DNA of 47,174 nt from JBJXHG01 sp046160865 (GCA_046160865.1 JBJXHG010000154.1:1-47174); one strand, 5' to 3'. Positions 15,347 through 24,597 are shown, counted from the stretch's first letter. Notes: a model not told the origin generated them from the sequence alone. Translations and numbers: made by a program.

Positions 15347-16462
15347 TCACTCGAACTCACCGGTGACGGCGAGCGCGTTCACGCGCGCAGGCACCGACAC
15401 GATCGTCGCGGTCGCGTCGCTCTCGCCGACGCGAAACAAGGTGCCGATCGCCTGGTGACGCCGCTTCACGTACCCGAGCACGAGTCCGCTGTCGAGCGCG
15501 AACGAATACGCCCACGAACTCACGACACCGAGATCGCGCCACTCGCCGTCGTCGTCGCGGTAGAGCCGCGTGCCGCGCGCGACGGGATCGTCGTGCGAGA
15601 TCTTCAACGCGACGAGGCGTTTGTTGAGCCCACCGTATGTGTCGATTTTCGCCACGACTTCCTGCCCCACGTAGCAACCCTTGGAGAGGCTGAACGCCGA
15701 CTCCCAACGCGCTTCTTGCGGGTAGACGTTCTCGTCGACGTCGACTCCGAACTCCGCTGCGCACGCTTCGACGCGCAGCGAGTCGTGCACGATCCGGCCG
15801 GCCGGCTGCGCGCCGGCTTCGCGCAGGCGCGACCACAAGAGCGGCGCGAGCTCGCGCCCGGCGTCGATCCGCACGCCCGTAGAGCCCGCCACGGCTACGC
15901 GCGCGCTCACGGCATGGCCCGTCGCGAACGGCGCGCGCGACCACGCATGATCGCTGGGGGCAACGTCGACTCCTACGACAGCGCGCACGATCGCGTCGGT
16001 ACGTGGGCCAGCGATCTCGAGCGGTGCGTGATCGTCGCTCGTGTCCGCGACCAAGACCTTCTCGGAGAACAAGTATCCGTCGAGAGCCTTCGCGAGCGCC
16101 GCGGCCGCTCCCGGCGGCGTCGAGATCCACAGTTCCTCGTCCGGCATCACGGCTGCGCCTCGGAACAAGTCGAGCTCGTGGAGGATCTTGCCCTTGCTCG
16201 ACAGCAGCAGGTTGCGTTGACCTTGACCTCCGCCAAGCGCGCGCACGTCGTTCGCCAAAATGCGATGCAAGAACATCACCGCGTCCGCGCCGCGCAGCGA
16301 CAAGCGGCCGCGCGTGGTCGCATCGAACAGCACGGCGCCGTCTTGCGCAGCGCGGTATTCGCCTGGCACATCGCCGTACGTGAGCAGGATCGGCGGCTCC
16401 GACTGCGACTGGATGCGTGCGCCGGCGGAAGCGTGGAGTTCGAGGAGCGGAGATCGGTTCAC
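15347..16462 (-). CDS. ygfZ: YgfZ/GcvT-like folate-binding protein
   Basis: The 371-residue form starts at the GTG at 16462; an ATG at 16546 is in frame but its extra 28 residues are low-complexity. YgfZ is a tetrahydrofolate-binding relative of glycine-cleavage T-protein that assists assembly or repair of certain iron-sulfur enzymes (MiaB, succinate dehydrogenase) in the cytoplasm. The diagnostic signature KGCYVGQE is present, with the essential Cys at about residue 263, preceded by DVDENVYPQEARWE as in the family. N-terminal GcvT-like features include AVLFDATTRGRLSLRGADA and FLHRILANDV. It is convergent with the DUF3108-like gene and divergent from the oxidase operon. Confidence 0.88.
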   Translation of the reverse strand: MNRSPLLELHASAGARIQSQSEPPILLTYGDVPGEYRAAQDGAVLFDATTRGRLSLRGADAVMFLHRILANDVRALGGGQGQRNLLLSSKGKILHELDLFRGAAVMPDEELWISTPPGAAAALAKALDGYLFSEKVLVADTSDDHAPLEIAGPRTDAIVRAVVGVDVAPSDHAWSRAPFATGHAVSARVAVAGSTGVRIDAGRELAPLLWSRLREAGAQPAGRIVHDSLRVEACAAEFGVDVDENVYPQEARWESAFSLSKGCYVGQEVVAKIDTYGGLNKRLVALKISHDDPVARGTRLYRDDDGEWRDLGVVSSWAYSFALDSGLVLGYVKRRHQAIGTLFRVGESDATATIVSVPARVNALAVTGEFE

Positions 16463-16500
16463 GGGGCGGTCGACGGTCGTTGAGGACGCTGGAGAGCGGC

Positions 16501-16530
16501 TTGACACGCCCTCGCAGGGCGGCAGACTGT
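16501..16530 (+). promoter_or_regulatory. Possible promoter of the oxidase operon
   Basis: A perfect -35 hexamer TTGACA (16501-16506) sits in the divergent gap before the first oxidase-operon gene. The region 17-18 bases downstream (AGACTG/GACTGT) is a poor -10, so the site is tentative. An AT-rich patch AATTAATAAGG follows at 16561. Confidence 0.3.
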
Positions 16531-16668
16531 GGCGCCATTCTGCCACGCGCAGTCTTCACCAATTAATAAGGTCCTCGTCCGGGACGTCGCAGATCTTCGC
16601 ACCAGCCGCGCGCGCGGCGTCGCCTCGAGATCGATCTGCACGACCTGTCACGCGGCCTTCGCATACGC

Positions 16669-18105
16669 ATGGAATCCACGCCTGCCCCCGTCCGGCAGCA
16701 CCGGCACCGCCGATCCATCGCCCGACTTTCCTGTGCCGCGCTCGCGAGCGCGGTTGCGTCGTGCAGCTACACGGAACCGACGGCGGCTCCGATGCGCTTC
16801 CACCTGAACGCGAAGACCGTCGAAGCGCTCAGCGACGAGCCGGCTGTTGGCGCTCAGATCCTCGGCGGACTGGAGATGCTCTTCGGCACGCCGGCGCACC
16901 CGCGCTATGCGCTGCTTCCCGACTGGAAAGACGACGGGTACGACCCGAACTACCCCGATTCGGCCGCGGATGATGGCGGCAGCGGCGAGTTCACGGACGA
17001 GCACCTCGCCGCCATGCGCGCGGACAACCAGCGTGCGTTCGCCCGTCAGCTCGAGGCGATCGCACAGGGTCGCACGGCGGACGTGCCGCGCGTGAAGGCG
17101 GCGCCGGCGCTCACTCGCGCGTACGAGGACCTCGTCGCTCGCCAGGTGGCGGGGGAGCTGACGGCAGCGGACTTCAAGACGGAAGCCACCGAGCTCTTCG
17201 CCAACTACTATCCGAGCCTGACCGACTCCGCGGAGCTCTATCGCGAGCAGTGTCTCCACTGCCACGGCGTCGAAGGTGGCGGGGATGGTCCGACGGCAGC
17301 GTTCCTCGATCCGCGGCCGCGCGACTACCGCAAGGGCATCTTCAAGTTCACCGCGGTCAAGGACAAGGCGCGTCCGCGCCGTCAGGACATCGCGCGCGTG
17401 CTCGAGGTCGGCGTGTATGCGACCGCGATGCCGTCGTTCAAGCGGTTCTCGATCGCGCAGCGTGAAGGCCTGGTCGACTACGTCCGGCTTCTCGCCGTGC
17501 GCGGCGAAATCGAGCACCGGCTCGTCTCCACGTACGAGGAGGAAGAGACGCTCTCGATCGACGCCTTCTCCGAGGCGTACACCGACGTCTGGGAGAAGTG
17601 GCAGGAGGCGAAGACGAAGGTCGTCGCGTTCGAGGGCGAGATCCCGCCTCCGACCGAAGCGCTCCTGGCGCGCGGTCGCGAGCTCTTCAACGACGCGAAG
17701 AAGGGTAACTGCGCGAGCTGTCACGGCGAGCGCGGACTCGGCGACGGCGTCGCCGCATTCAAGCTCGACGATCACGGCGAGCGCGTGTCCGCGTACGTGG
17801 ATGACTGGGGTCATTCGATCCTTCCGCGCAACTTGCGTCAGGGGCTCTACCGCGGCGGCCATCGACCGATCGACATCTACCGACGCATCTACGCCGGCAT
17901 CAACGGCGGCCCGATGCCCGCGATCGGCGAATCGAAGGATGCGCAAGGCAATCCGCTCTTGTCGAGCACCGACATGTGGGCGCTCGTCCACTACGTTCGC
18001 TCGCTGGCGGAACGCGACGAGAGCGTGCTCGATGCGGCCTCGATGAGCGCCGCGTCGCACGGCGGTGCTTCCAACGGTGGCGCCGGCACGGGCGGAGGAC
18101 ACTGA
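16669..18105 (+). CDS. Dihaem cytochrome c lipoprotein of the oxidase operon
   Basis: This 478-residue protein has a signal peptide with lipobox-like SAVASC (Cys32), so it is likely membrane-tethered on the periplasmic side. Two CxxCH haem-c sites are present: CLHCH (Cys195) and CASCH (Cys348). Each is followed by cytochrome-c-fold features, with likely axial Met ligands in ATAMPSF and GPMPAIG, and the helix VDYVRLLAVRGE / WALVHYVRSLAERD after each. The operon's subunit II lacks a fused cytochrome domain, so this protein is the natural electron donor to CuA. The C-terminus is Gly/Ser/His-rich. The coxB start follows 73 bases later. The start Met could lie a few codons elsewhere. Confidence 0.85.
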   Translation: MESTPAPVRQHRHRRSIARLSCAALASAVASCSYTEPTAAPMRFHLNAKTVEALSDEPAVGAQILGGLEMLFGTPAHPRYALLPDWKDDGYDPNYPDSAADDGGSGEFTDEHLAAMRADNQRAFARQLEAIAQGRTADVPRVKAAPALTRAYEDLVARQVAGELTAADFKTEATELFANYYPSLTDSAELYREQCLHCHGVEGGGDGPTAAFLDPRPRDYRKGIFKFTAVKDKARPRRQDIARVLEVGVYATAMPSFKRFSIAQREGLVDYVRLLAVRGEIEHRLVSTYEEEETLSIDAFSEAYTDVWEKWQEAKTKVVAFEGEIPPPTEALLARGRELFNDAKKGNCASCHGERGLGDGVAAFKLDDHGERVSAYVDDWGHSILPRNLRQGLYRGGHRPIDIYRRIYAGINGGPMPAIGESKDAQGNPLLSSTDMWALVHYVRSLAERDESVLDAASMSAASHGGASNGGAGTGGGH

Positions 18106-18178
18106 GGCGCGGATCCACGATCCGTTCCTCAGTCGAGAACAAGGCTCAAGGAAAGGCTGCGCCGCACAGGCACGAAGT

Positions 18179-18946
18179 ATGCGATTCATCGCCACGCTCC
18201 TCTTCTTGGCGCTCCTCGTCTTGAGCGTCTGGACGTTCGTCGAAGCACCGAAGTACGGTTGGTGGCTGCCGCCCAACGTCTCCAGCTACGGCGGCGACAT
18301 CGACTATCTGTTCTTCCTCATCTTGTGGATGGTCGCGTTCTTCCTCGTGCTCACGGAAGGGCTGCTCGTGTACTGCATCTGGGTGTACGGAGCGAAGCGC
18401 GACACGAAGTCGACGTACACGCACGGCAGCCACAAGCTCGAGCTCTTGTGGACCGCGGTTCCGGCCGTCCTGCTGCTCTTCATCGCGTTCTCGCAGATGG
18501 GGGCTTGGGCGCACATCAAGTCGGCCGACGAGACCGATCACGCGCTGCCGCTCGCCGAGGTGTACGCCAGCCAATTCGATTGGCGTTTTCGCTATCCCGG
18601 TGACGACGGGAAGTTCGGGACGATGGACGACATCGAGAGCCCGTTCGAGTTCGTCGTCCCGGTCGACGAGAAGGTGGTCTTCCACCTACGTTCGCGCGAC
18701 GTGATCCACAGCTTCTTCGTGCCGTACTTCCGTCTGAAGCAGGACGCGATGCCGGGCATGATGATTCCCGTGTGGTTCAAGGCAGAGAAGGCCGGCACGT
18801 ACGACTTGATCTGCGCCGAGCTGTGCGGATGGGGTCACTACAAGATGGCCGGCCGCGTGCGCGTCGTCTCGCGCGCCGAGTATCAGCAATGGCTCGACAA
18901 CGCGAAGCGCGAGATGTTCAGCAACGGTCAGGAGGACAATTCGTGA
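18179..18946 (+). CDS. coxB: Cytochrome c oxidase subunit II
   Basis: The 255-residue subunit holds the binuclear CuA centre that accepts electrons from cytochrome c. Two membrane helices (about 4-22 plus LFFLILWMVAFFLVLTEGLL at about 40-62, and a further one at about 85-105) are followed by the periplasmic cupredoxin domain. CuA ligands are complete: His177 in VIHSF, and Cys212, Glu214, Cys216, His220 and Met223 in CAELCGWGHYKM. No haem motif follows, so it is not a caa3-type fusion. The ATG at 18179 is chosen over an in-frame ATG at 18065, which would overlap the cytochrome gene and add a charged leader. The stop overlaps the coxA GTG. Confidence 0.93.
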   Translation: MRFIATLLFLALLVLSVWTFVEAPKYGWWLPPNVSSYGGDIDYLFFLILWMVAFFLVLTEGLLVYCIWVYGAKRDTKSTYTHGSHKLELLWTAVPAVLLLFIAFSQMGAWAHIKSADETDHALPLAEVYASQFDWRFRYPGDDGKFGTMDDIESPFEFVVPVDEKVVFHLRSRDVIHSFFVPYFRLKQDAMPGMMIPVWFKAEKAGTYDLICAELCGWGHYKMAGRVRVVSRAEYQQWLDNAKREMFSNGQEDNS

Positions 18947-20796
18947 AGGCACCCGCACACGCGAGCCCGGCCGGCGCGCCGGCCGCTCATCCCGCGCGCA
19001 CGACTGGCCACGGCGTACGTCCGGCGCTCGGCACCGGCGCCCCCGGAACGGTGTACGAGAACCACGATCACCACGAGCTCGGGTTCATTCGCAAGTACAT
19101 CTTCTCGGTCGACCACAAGGTGATCGGGATCCAGTTCATGTTCACCGGGCTCGTGTTCTTCGTGCTCGGCGGCTTGATGGCGATGGCGATTCGCTGGCAA
19201 CTCGCGTGGCCGTGGACGGAGATGCCGATCGTCGGCCGTCTGCTGTTCCCGGAGACCGGGCGCGTCATTTCGCCCGAGTTCTACACGATGCTCTTCACCA
19301 TGCACGGCACGATCATGATCTTCTTCGTGATCATTCCGTTGCTGACGGGAGCGTTCGGGAACTTCTTGATCCCGCTGATGATCGGCGCGCCGGACATGGC
19401 CTTCCCGAAGCTCAACATGTTCGGGTACTGGGCGATGGTCCCGGCGATCTTCTTCGCGCTGCTCGGCTTCGGGCTAGAAGGCGGCGGAGCTGCGGCGGGT
19501 TGGACCGCGTATCCGCCCCTCTCCACGATCGAAACTGCTGCGCCCGGAAGCATGAACGGCCAGACTTGCTGGCTGCTCGCGCTCACGTGGGTCGGCGTCT
19601 CGTCGATGATGGGCGCCGTCAACTACGTCACGACGATCGTGAAGATGCGTGCGCCCGGCATGACGATGATGCGCATGCCGCTCACGATCTGGTCGCTGTT
19701 CATCGCGGCGCTCCTCCAGCTCTTCGCGCTGCCGATCTTGACCGCGGCGAGCATCATGCAGCTGCTCGACCGCATGCTCCACACGGGGTTCTTCACGCCG
19801 ACGAACTTGCTCGTGAACCAGATGAACCCGGAGCTCGCTGGCCAAGCTGCCGGCGGAGTGCCGCTCCTGTGGCAGCACTTGTTCTGGTTCTACAGCCACC
19901 CCGCGGTCTACATCATGGTCGTGCCTGCGATGGGGATGGCGTCGGACATCATCGCTGTACACGCACGCAAACCCATCTTCGGCTACAAGCCGATGGTGTA
20001 CTCGATCGCGGCGATCGCCGGACTCGGGTTCATCGTGTGGGGTCACCACATGTTCATCTCGGGCATGAACCCCGCGCTCGGCATGACGTTCATGGTGTCG
20101 ACGGTGATGATCGCGCTCCCGTCGTGCATCAAGGTGTTCAACTGGCTCGGCACGCTGTGGGGCTCGCGCATCCGTCTCAACTCGCCGATGCTCTTCGCGC
20201 TCGGCTTCGTCGCGATGTTCATCATCGGCGGCCTCTCCGGCATCTGGATGGCCGCGACGCCGGTCGACGTCTACATCCACGACACGTACATCGTCGTGGC
20301 GCACTTCCACTACGTGGTGTTCGCCGGGTCGGTGTTCGCGATTTTCGCGGGCATCTACCACTGGTTCCCGAAGATGTTCGGCCGCGTGATGAACGAGACG
20401 CTCGGCAAGATCCACTTCGTCGGGACGTTCATCTTCACGAACTGCGTCTTCTACATGATGCACCAGCTCGGCCTCGCCGGACTGATGCGCCGCACGGCGG
20501 ACCCGTACGCGTACGACGTGTATGCCCACCTGCAGCCGCTCAACGTGTTCATCTCGGTCAGCGCGTTCGCGCTCTTCGTGTGGCAGATCTTCTTCGTGAT
20601 CAACTTCTTCCACAGCATGTTCTTCGGGAAGCGCGTCGGCCGGAATCCGTGGCAGGCGTGCTCGCTCGAGTGGGAGGCGCCGTCGCCCGCCGGTCACGGC
20701 AACTTCGACCGGCAGCTCGCCGTGCATCGCGGTCCGTACGAGTACGGCACGCCCGAAGTCGCGGAGGACTATCTTCCGCAAGCGCGTTCGATCTGA
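18943..20796 (+). CDS. coxA: Cytochrome c oxidase subunit I, A2 subfamily
   Basis: This 617-residue, twelve-helix catalytic subunit reduces O2 to water and pumps protons. All metal ligands are visible: haem a His in FTMHGTIMIFF, CuB His319 with cross-linked Tyr323 in SHPAVYI, the CuB His pair in WGHHMF, and the haem a3 and a His residues in VAHFHYV. The helix VI motif reads FWFYSHPAVY: Tyr317-Ser318 replace the glutamate of the D-channel, the hallmark of the A2 subfamily known from Thermus and Rhodothermus caa3 oxidases. The N-terminus carries a about 40-residue Ala/His/Gly-rich extension. The GTG start overlaps the coxB stop (GTGA); the frame runs open upstream inside coxB but without homology. 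Confidence 0.93.
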   Translation: MKAPAHASPAGAPAAHPARTTGHGVRPALGTGAPGTVYENHDHHELGFIRKYIFSVDHKVIGIQFMFTGLVFFVLGGLMAMAIRWQLAWPWTEMPIVGRLLFPETGRVISPEFYTMLFTMHGTIMIFFVIIPLLTGAFGNFLIPLMIGAPDMAFPKLNMFGYWAMVPAIFFALLGFGLEGGGAAAGWTAYPPLSTIETAAPGSMNGQTCWLLALTWVGVSSMMGAVNYVTTIVKMRAPGMTMMRMPLTIWSLFIAALLQLFALPILTAASIMQLLDRMLHTGFFTPTNLLVNQMNPELAGQAAGGVPLLWQHLFWFYSHPAVYIMVVPAMGMASDIIAVHARKPIFGYKPMVYSIAAIAGLGFIVWGHHMFISGMNPALGMTFMVSTVMIALPSCIKVFNWLGTLWGSRIRLNSPMLFALGFVAMFIIGGLSGIWMAATPVDVYIHDTYIVVAHFHYVVFAGSVFAIFAGIYHWFPKMFGRVMNETLGKIHFVGTFIFTNCVFYMMHQLGLAGLMRRTADPYAYDVYAHLQPLNVFISVSAFALFVWQIFFVINFFHSMFFGKRVGRNPWQACSLEWEAPSPAGHGNFDRQLAVHRGPYEYGTPEVAEDYLPQARSI

Positions 20797-20812
20797 GGCC
20801 TTCGCGACGACG

Positions 20813-21793
20813 ATGGAATCCGTTCGCGAACGAGCTCCGAGCACCTGGCCTGCGCGCCTGGCGCTGCTCACGTGCCTCGCCGCCGTGCCGCTGATCTTCT
20901 TCGGCGGCGCGGTGACGACGTTGCGCGCGGGGCTCGCGATCGACGGCTGGCTCGTTCTCGAGCCCGGGCGCGGCGATCACTTCCTGTGGTTCTATCCGAT
21001 CGAGAAGTGGTTCCGGGACACCGGCACGTTCGTCGAGCACACGCACCGCCAGATCGGTTCGCTCGTCGGCCTGCTCGCGATCGCGACCGTCGTCGCGACG
21101 TTCCTGGCCACGCGCGTGCGCATCGCGCGGCATGCCGCGTTGCTCGCGCTCCTCGCCGTCGTGCTCCAAGGAGTGCTCGGCGGCTTGCGCGTACTGGAGA
21201 AGAGCGACGACCTCGCGTTCCTGCATGGCTGTTTCGCGCAGGCGACGTTCGCGCTCCTCGGGGCGAGCGTCATCCTCCTTGCGCCGCGCTGGCAGCAGGC
21301 CGAGGTCCACTCGCTGACACGCACTCCGCTGCGCGGCCTCTCGATATGGACGTGCGCACTGGTGTACGTGCAAATCGTCGTCGGCGCTTGGCTGCGACAC
21401 GGCGGCGCGGTCGGTGCGCTGCTCTTGCACGGCGTGCTCGCGATCGTCGTGGCGATCATCGCGATCGTTCAAGCGAAGGAACTCGGTGCCGAGGCGCACG
21501 CCGCGAACGATGGCGAGGCTCGCCGCCGCTTCTTCTCGTTGCGCAACTGGCTCGTCGGCGCTCTGGCCGCGCAGTGGTTGCTCGGCGTGCTCGCGTTCGC
21601 GAGCGTGTACCTCTGGGTTGGCAAGAATCCAACCGAGTTCCAGCAATCGCTCGTGCCGACACTGCACGTGATGGGGGGCGCGGGCCTCTTGCTCGCGAGC
21701 GTGCGCAGTGCGCTGTGGGTGCGTCGCTTCGGGCGTCCGGCATCCACGACGGCTCCGGTCGCTCTGCGCGCGAGCCTCGGAGGCGCACCGTGA
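20813..21793 (+). CDS. ctaA: Haem A synthase CtaA (Cox15 family)
   Basis: CtaA oxidises the C8 methyl group of haem O to a formyl group, giving haem A for the oxidase. The 326-residue membrane protein has about eight helices in two four-helix halves, with haem-ligand histidines in the patterns EHTHRQIGSLVGL and FLHGCFAQ in the first half and LLHGVLAIV and PTLHVMGG in the second. GGAVTTLRAGLAIDGWLV corresponds to the first helix and loop. It starts 17 bases after coxA and its TGA overlaps the ctaB GTG. Confidence 0.9.
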   Translation: MESVRERAPSTWPARLALLTCLAAVPLIFFGGAVTTLRAGLAIDGWLVLEPGRGDHFLWFYPIEKWFRDTGTFVEHTHRQIGSLVGLLAIATVVATFLATRVRIARHAALLALLAVVLQGVLGGLRVLEKSDDLAFLHGCFAQATFALLGASVILLAPRWQQAEVHSLTRTPLRGLSIWTCALVYVQIVVGAWLRHGGAVGALLLHGVLAIVVAIIAIVQAKELGAEAHAANDGEARRRFFSLRNWLVGALAAQWLLGVLAFASVYLWVGKNPTEFQQSLVPTLHVMGGAGLLLASVRSALWVRRFGRPASTTAPVALRASLGGAP

Positions 21794-22704
21794 AGTTCAC
21801 GGGCGAGCGTGTTGGAGCCATCGAGCGCCCGCACGCGCTCGCGGATCTCTTGCAGCTCACCAAGCCGCGCATCGCGAGCCTCGTGGCACTCTCCGCGTTC
21901 GTCGGCGGCTTGCTCGCTGCGGGACCGCGTGGCGATCTCGTGCGCGTCGCCGAGGCGGCGCTGTGGGTCACCTGCACGGCCGGTGCGGCGAGCGTCTTCA
22001 ATCAAGTGCTCGAGCGCGACACCGACGCGCGCATGACGCGCACGCAAGCGCGTCCGCTCGCCGCGGGTCGTATGTGCGTCCGCAACGCGATCCTGTTCGG
22101 ACTCGCGCTCGCGACGGCCGGTGTGATCGGGCTCGCCGCGTCGTTCAATCCGCTCTCGGCGCTGCTCGCGCTCGCAACGCTGTTCGTCTACGTCGCGGTG
22201 TACACGCCGCTCAAGCGCGTGAGCACGCTCAACACGGTCGTCGGCGCCGTCGCCGGAGCGGCTCCGCCGCTGCTCGGGCACGTCGCGATCGACGGCGGAC
22301 CGGGGAGCTGGGGCCTCGCACTCTTCGCGATCCTGTTCGTGTGGCAGTTCCCGCACTTCATGGCGATCGCGTGGCTGTATCGCGCGGACTACGCGCGCGC
22401 CGGGATGAAGATGCTCCCCGCCGTCGGCGGCTGCGAGCGCATGGCCGCGCGCGCGGCACTCTTCTACGCGCTCTGTCTGCTGCCGGTCGCGCTGCTCCCT
22501 GGCGTGTGGAGCACGGCCGGGGTCGTGTACACGGTGTGCGCGTTCGCGCTGACGCTCGGCTACGCGCTGTCCTCGGCTTGGTTCGCATGGCGCGCCGATG
22601 CGCGCAGCGCGCGCGTGCTCTTGTTCGTGTCGCTCGCCTACTTGCCGCTCCTCTTCGCCTCGATCTTGCTCGACCCCGTGGTGGGCGTCGCAGCCCTGCA
22701 TTGA
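21790..22704 (+). CDS. ctaB: Protohaem IX farnesyltransferase (haem O synthase)
   Basis: CtaB transfers farnesyl from farnesyl diphosphate to haem B, the step before CtaA. This 304-residue UbiA-family membrane prenyltransferase has the diphosphate/Mg-binding motif NQVLERDTDARMTRT followed by RPLAAG, the second loop VYTPLKR, and QFPHFMAIAWLYRADYARAG, all typical of Cox10. The GTG start at 21790 overlaps the ctaA stop and gives the usual family length; the long open frame upstream in this phase is a shadow of ctaA. Confidence 0.92.
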   Translation: MKFTGERVGAIERPHALADLLQLTKPRIASLVALSAFVGGLLAAGPRGDLVRVAEAALWVTCTAGAASVFNQVLERDTDARMTRTQARPLAAGRMCVRNAILFGLALATAGVIGLAASFNPLSALLALATLFVYVAVYTPLKRVSTLNTVVGAVAGAAPPLLGHVAIDGGPGSWGLALFAILFVWQFPHFMAIAWLYRADYARAGMKMLPAVGGCERMAARAALFYALCLLPVALLPGVWSTAGVVYTVCAFALTLGYALSSAWFAWRADARSARVLLFVSLAYLPLLFASILLDPVVGVAALH

Positions 22705-22708
22705 AATC

Positions 22709-23383
22709 ATGAGTCACGCACCCGCTGTTCCCGCCCATGGGCACGCCCATGCCGCTCACGGAGCGACCGCCGACTTCGATCCGGTGACCGACACCGCGGC
22801 GCCGCACCACGCGATCTACGACTACGACAGCGGCCCGCCGGTCGACCGCGGCAAGTTCGCGATCTGGCTGTTCCTCGCAACGGAAGTGATGTTCTTCACG
22901 GGCTTGATCGGGACCTACATCGTGCTGCGCATGGGCACGACGACCTGGCCGAATCCCGAGCACCGTCTCGCCGTCGACATCACCGCCGCGAACACGTTCT
23001 TGCTCATCACGAGCTCGTGGTTCATGGTCCGCTCGCTGAACGCGATCCAGAAGGGCGACCAGGGCGGGCTCGTGCGCTGGCTCGGCCTGACGATCCTCGG
23101 CGGCGCCGTGTTCGTCGGCGTGCAGGTCTACGAGTACCTCGAGCTCATCAAGCACGGCTCGCTGCCGAACGTCGACATCTTCTGGTCGACGTTCTACGCG
23201 ATGACCGGCTTCCACGGCTTCCACGTACTGTGCGGCGTGATCTGGCTGATCTTCGTTTGGATCGGGGCCATCCGCGGCAAGTACTCCGCGCAGCGCTACC
23301 TGCCCATCGAGCTGGCCGGTTTGTACTGGCACTTCGTCGACCTCGTGTGGGTCTTGCTGTTCACCATCGTGTACCTGATGTAG
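22709..23383 (+). CDS. coxC: Cytochrome c oxidase subunit III
   Basis: This is a 224-residue subunit with about five membrane helices, the short bacterial form lacking the first two helices of the seven-helix version. Motifs include KFAIWLFLATEVMFFTGLIG, with the conserved Glu, and FYAMTGFHGFHVLCGVIWL and YWHFVDLVWVLLFTIVYL, with the conserved His pattern. The first about 45 residues are a His/Ala-rich soluble leader. It starts 4 bases after the ctaB stop. Subunit III stabilises the catalytic core and lines the O2 and lipid path. Confidence 0.92.
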   Translation: MSHAPAVPAHGHAHAAHGATADFDPVTDTAAPHHAIYDYDSGPPVDRGKFAIWLFLATEVMFFTGLIGTYIVLRMGTTTWPNPEHRLAVDITAANTFLLITSSWFMVRSLNAIQKGDQGGLVRWLGLTILGGAVFVGVQVYEYLELIKHGSLPNVDIFWSTFYAMTGFHGFHVLCGVIWLIFVWIGAIRGKYSAQRYLPIELAGLYWHFVDLVWVLLFTIVYLM

Positions 23384-23394
23384 AGGAGAGCACC

Positions 23395-23790
23395 ATGTCG
23401 ACTGGACACGAGACCGGACACTTCAACGCCAACAAGATCTTCATCACGCTGTTCATCCTGACGGCGGTCGAGGTCGCGTGGAGCCTCGTCTTCGCACACC
23501 AACCGCACTGGTTGAAGTGGGGCGGGCTGCTCGTCTTCGCTTTCTGGAAGGGGATCCTGATCTACTCGTACTTCATGCACATGAAGTTCGAGGGTTGGCT
23601 CGTGAAGGCGCTCATTGCGCCGACGCCGATCCTGATCGCGATCGTGATCTTCGCGTTGATGCCCGACATCTCGCTCAACTCGAAGCTCGTGTATCCGGTC
23701 GGGTCGCAACTCGACAAGACGGGACACCAACCCGGCAAGGTCGTCGACATGCACGACGCGCCGGGCACGAAGCCCGGCGGCGGGCACTGA
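23395..23790 (+). CDS. coxD: Cytochrome c oxidase subunit IV
   Basis: This small 131-residue membrane subunit belongs to the prokaryotic subunit IV family (CtaF/CyoD-like). It has three hydrophobic segments (FITLFILTAVEVAWSLVF, GGLLVFAFWKGILIYSYFM, ALIAPTPILIAIVIFALM) with the typical FMHMKFEG turn. The C-terminus is a hydrophilic tail ending in Gly/His. A strong Shine-Dalgarno (AGAGGAGAG) lies between the coxC stop and the ATG. It is thought to aid oxidase stability. Confidence 0.88.
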   Translation: MSTGHETGHFNANKIFITLFILTAVEVAWSLVFAHQPHWLKWGGLLVFAFWKGILIYSYFMHMKFEGWLVKALIAPTPILIAIVIFALMPDISLNSKLVYPVGSQLDKTGHQPGKVVDMHDAPGTKPGGGH

Positions 23791-23861
23791 ACCAGCAGCC
23801 CATGGTGAAAGTCATTCGGCGCGGAAGTCGCCCGTTCGCGCCGGATCGGCGTCGCGCGATT

Positions 23862-23956
23862 CTCGGCGAATCGCGAGGATTCGCCTGCGGTCGCGCTCCT
23901 TGCTCCGACACGAACGGACGGCTTTCACGCTCGAAGCACTTTCGCCACGGACTGCT
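23862..23956 (+). repeat. 95-bp direct repeat, copy 2 (upstream of sco)
   Basis: This is the second copy of the element at 10-104. Its GGCGAATC / GATTCGCC hairpin is perfect. It fills the gap between coxD and the sco gene and ends 4 bases before the sco GTG. Confidence 0.85.
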
Positions 23957-23960
23957 CGAC

Positions 23961-24593
23961 GTGAACGCGCGCGCCGGGCTGCTGCTCGTGCTCGCGCTGT
24001 CCAGCGCGAGCGGCGGTTGCTCGCGCGACGTCGAGAGCGGTGGCGGGCTCGTCCTCGCGCAAGCGCCGGAGTCCACCGAGCAATTCGGCGAAGTCGCGCC
24101 GTTCCAGCTCACCGAGCGCAGCGGCAAGAGCGTCTCGCGCGACGACCTGCTCGGCCGGCCGTGGGCGGCTTCGTTCATCTTCACGCGCTGCTCGGGTCCG
24201 TGTCCGCGCGTGACGAGCACGATGAAAGCGCTCTCCGCTCGCCTCGCGAAACACACGTCGCGCCTCGTCAGCCTGACGGTCGATCCGCAGTGGGACACGC
24301 CGGCCGTGCTCGCGGAGTACGCGCAGAACGCCGGCGCCGTCGCGGACCGCTGGTGGTTCCTGACGGGCGACGAAGCCGCGATCTACTCGCTCATCCAGAA
24401 GAGCTTCCTGCTGCCTGTGGAGCGCGCGCCCGAAGGCACCGACGTCGGCATGCTCGTCAGCCATCGCACGCAAATCGTCGTCGTCGACAAGCGCGGCCGG
24501 ATCCGCGGCTACTACGAAGGCGAAACCGACAAGGACCTCGACGCGATCGTCGCGCGTCTCGCATTCCTCGAGCGCGAGCCCGACGCGCGCTGA
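23961..24593 (+). CDS. sco: Sco1/SenC-type copper chaperone lipoprotein
   Basis: Sco proteins deliver copper to, or reduce, the CuA site of subunit II. This 210-residue protein has a lipobox (SASGGC, Cys20), a thioredoxin-like fold with the copper-binding pair Cys77-x3-Cys81 (CSGPC, followed by PRVTSTM), and the third ligand His168 in VSHRTQIVVVD. VSLTVDPQWDTP is also characteristic. The GTG at 23961 puts the lipobox at the N-terminus; the phase is open further upstream through the repeat and into coxD, without homology. It lies in the oxidase operon, where such a chaperone is expected. Confidence 0.9.
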   Translation: MNARAGLLLVLALSSASGGCSRDVESGGGLVLAQAPESTEQFGEVAPFQLTERSGKSVSRDDLLGRPWAASFIFTRCSGPCPRVTSTMKALSARLAKHTSRLVSLTVDPQWDTPAVLAEYAQNAGAVADRWWFLTGDEAAIYSLIQKSFLLPVERAPEGTDVGMLVSHRTQIVVVDKRGRIRGYYEGETDKDLDAIVARLAFLEREPDAR

Positions 24594-24597
24594 GCGC

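Noticed and set aside
16529..16807. Short open frame with a CTTCH haem-like motif just upstream of the dihaem cytochrome gene, in another phase
   Set aside because: It has no signal peptide and no cytochrome fold around the motif, and it overlaps the real gene; a chance CxxCH is the simplest reading.
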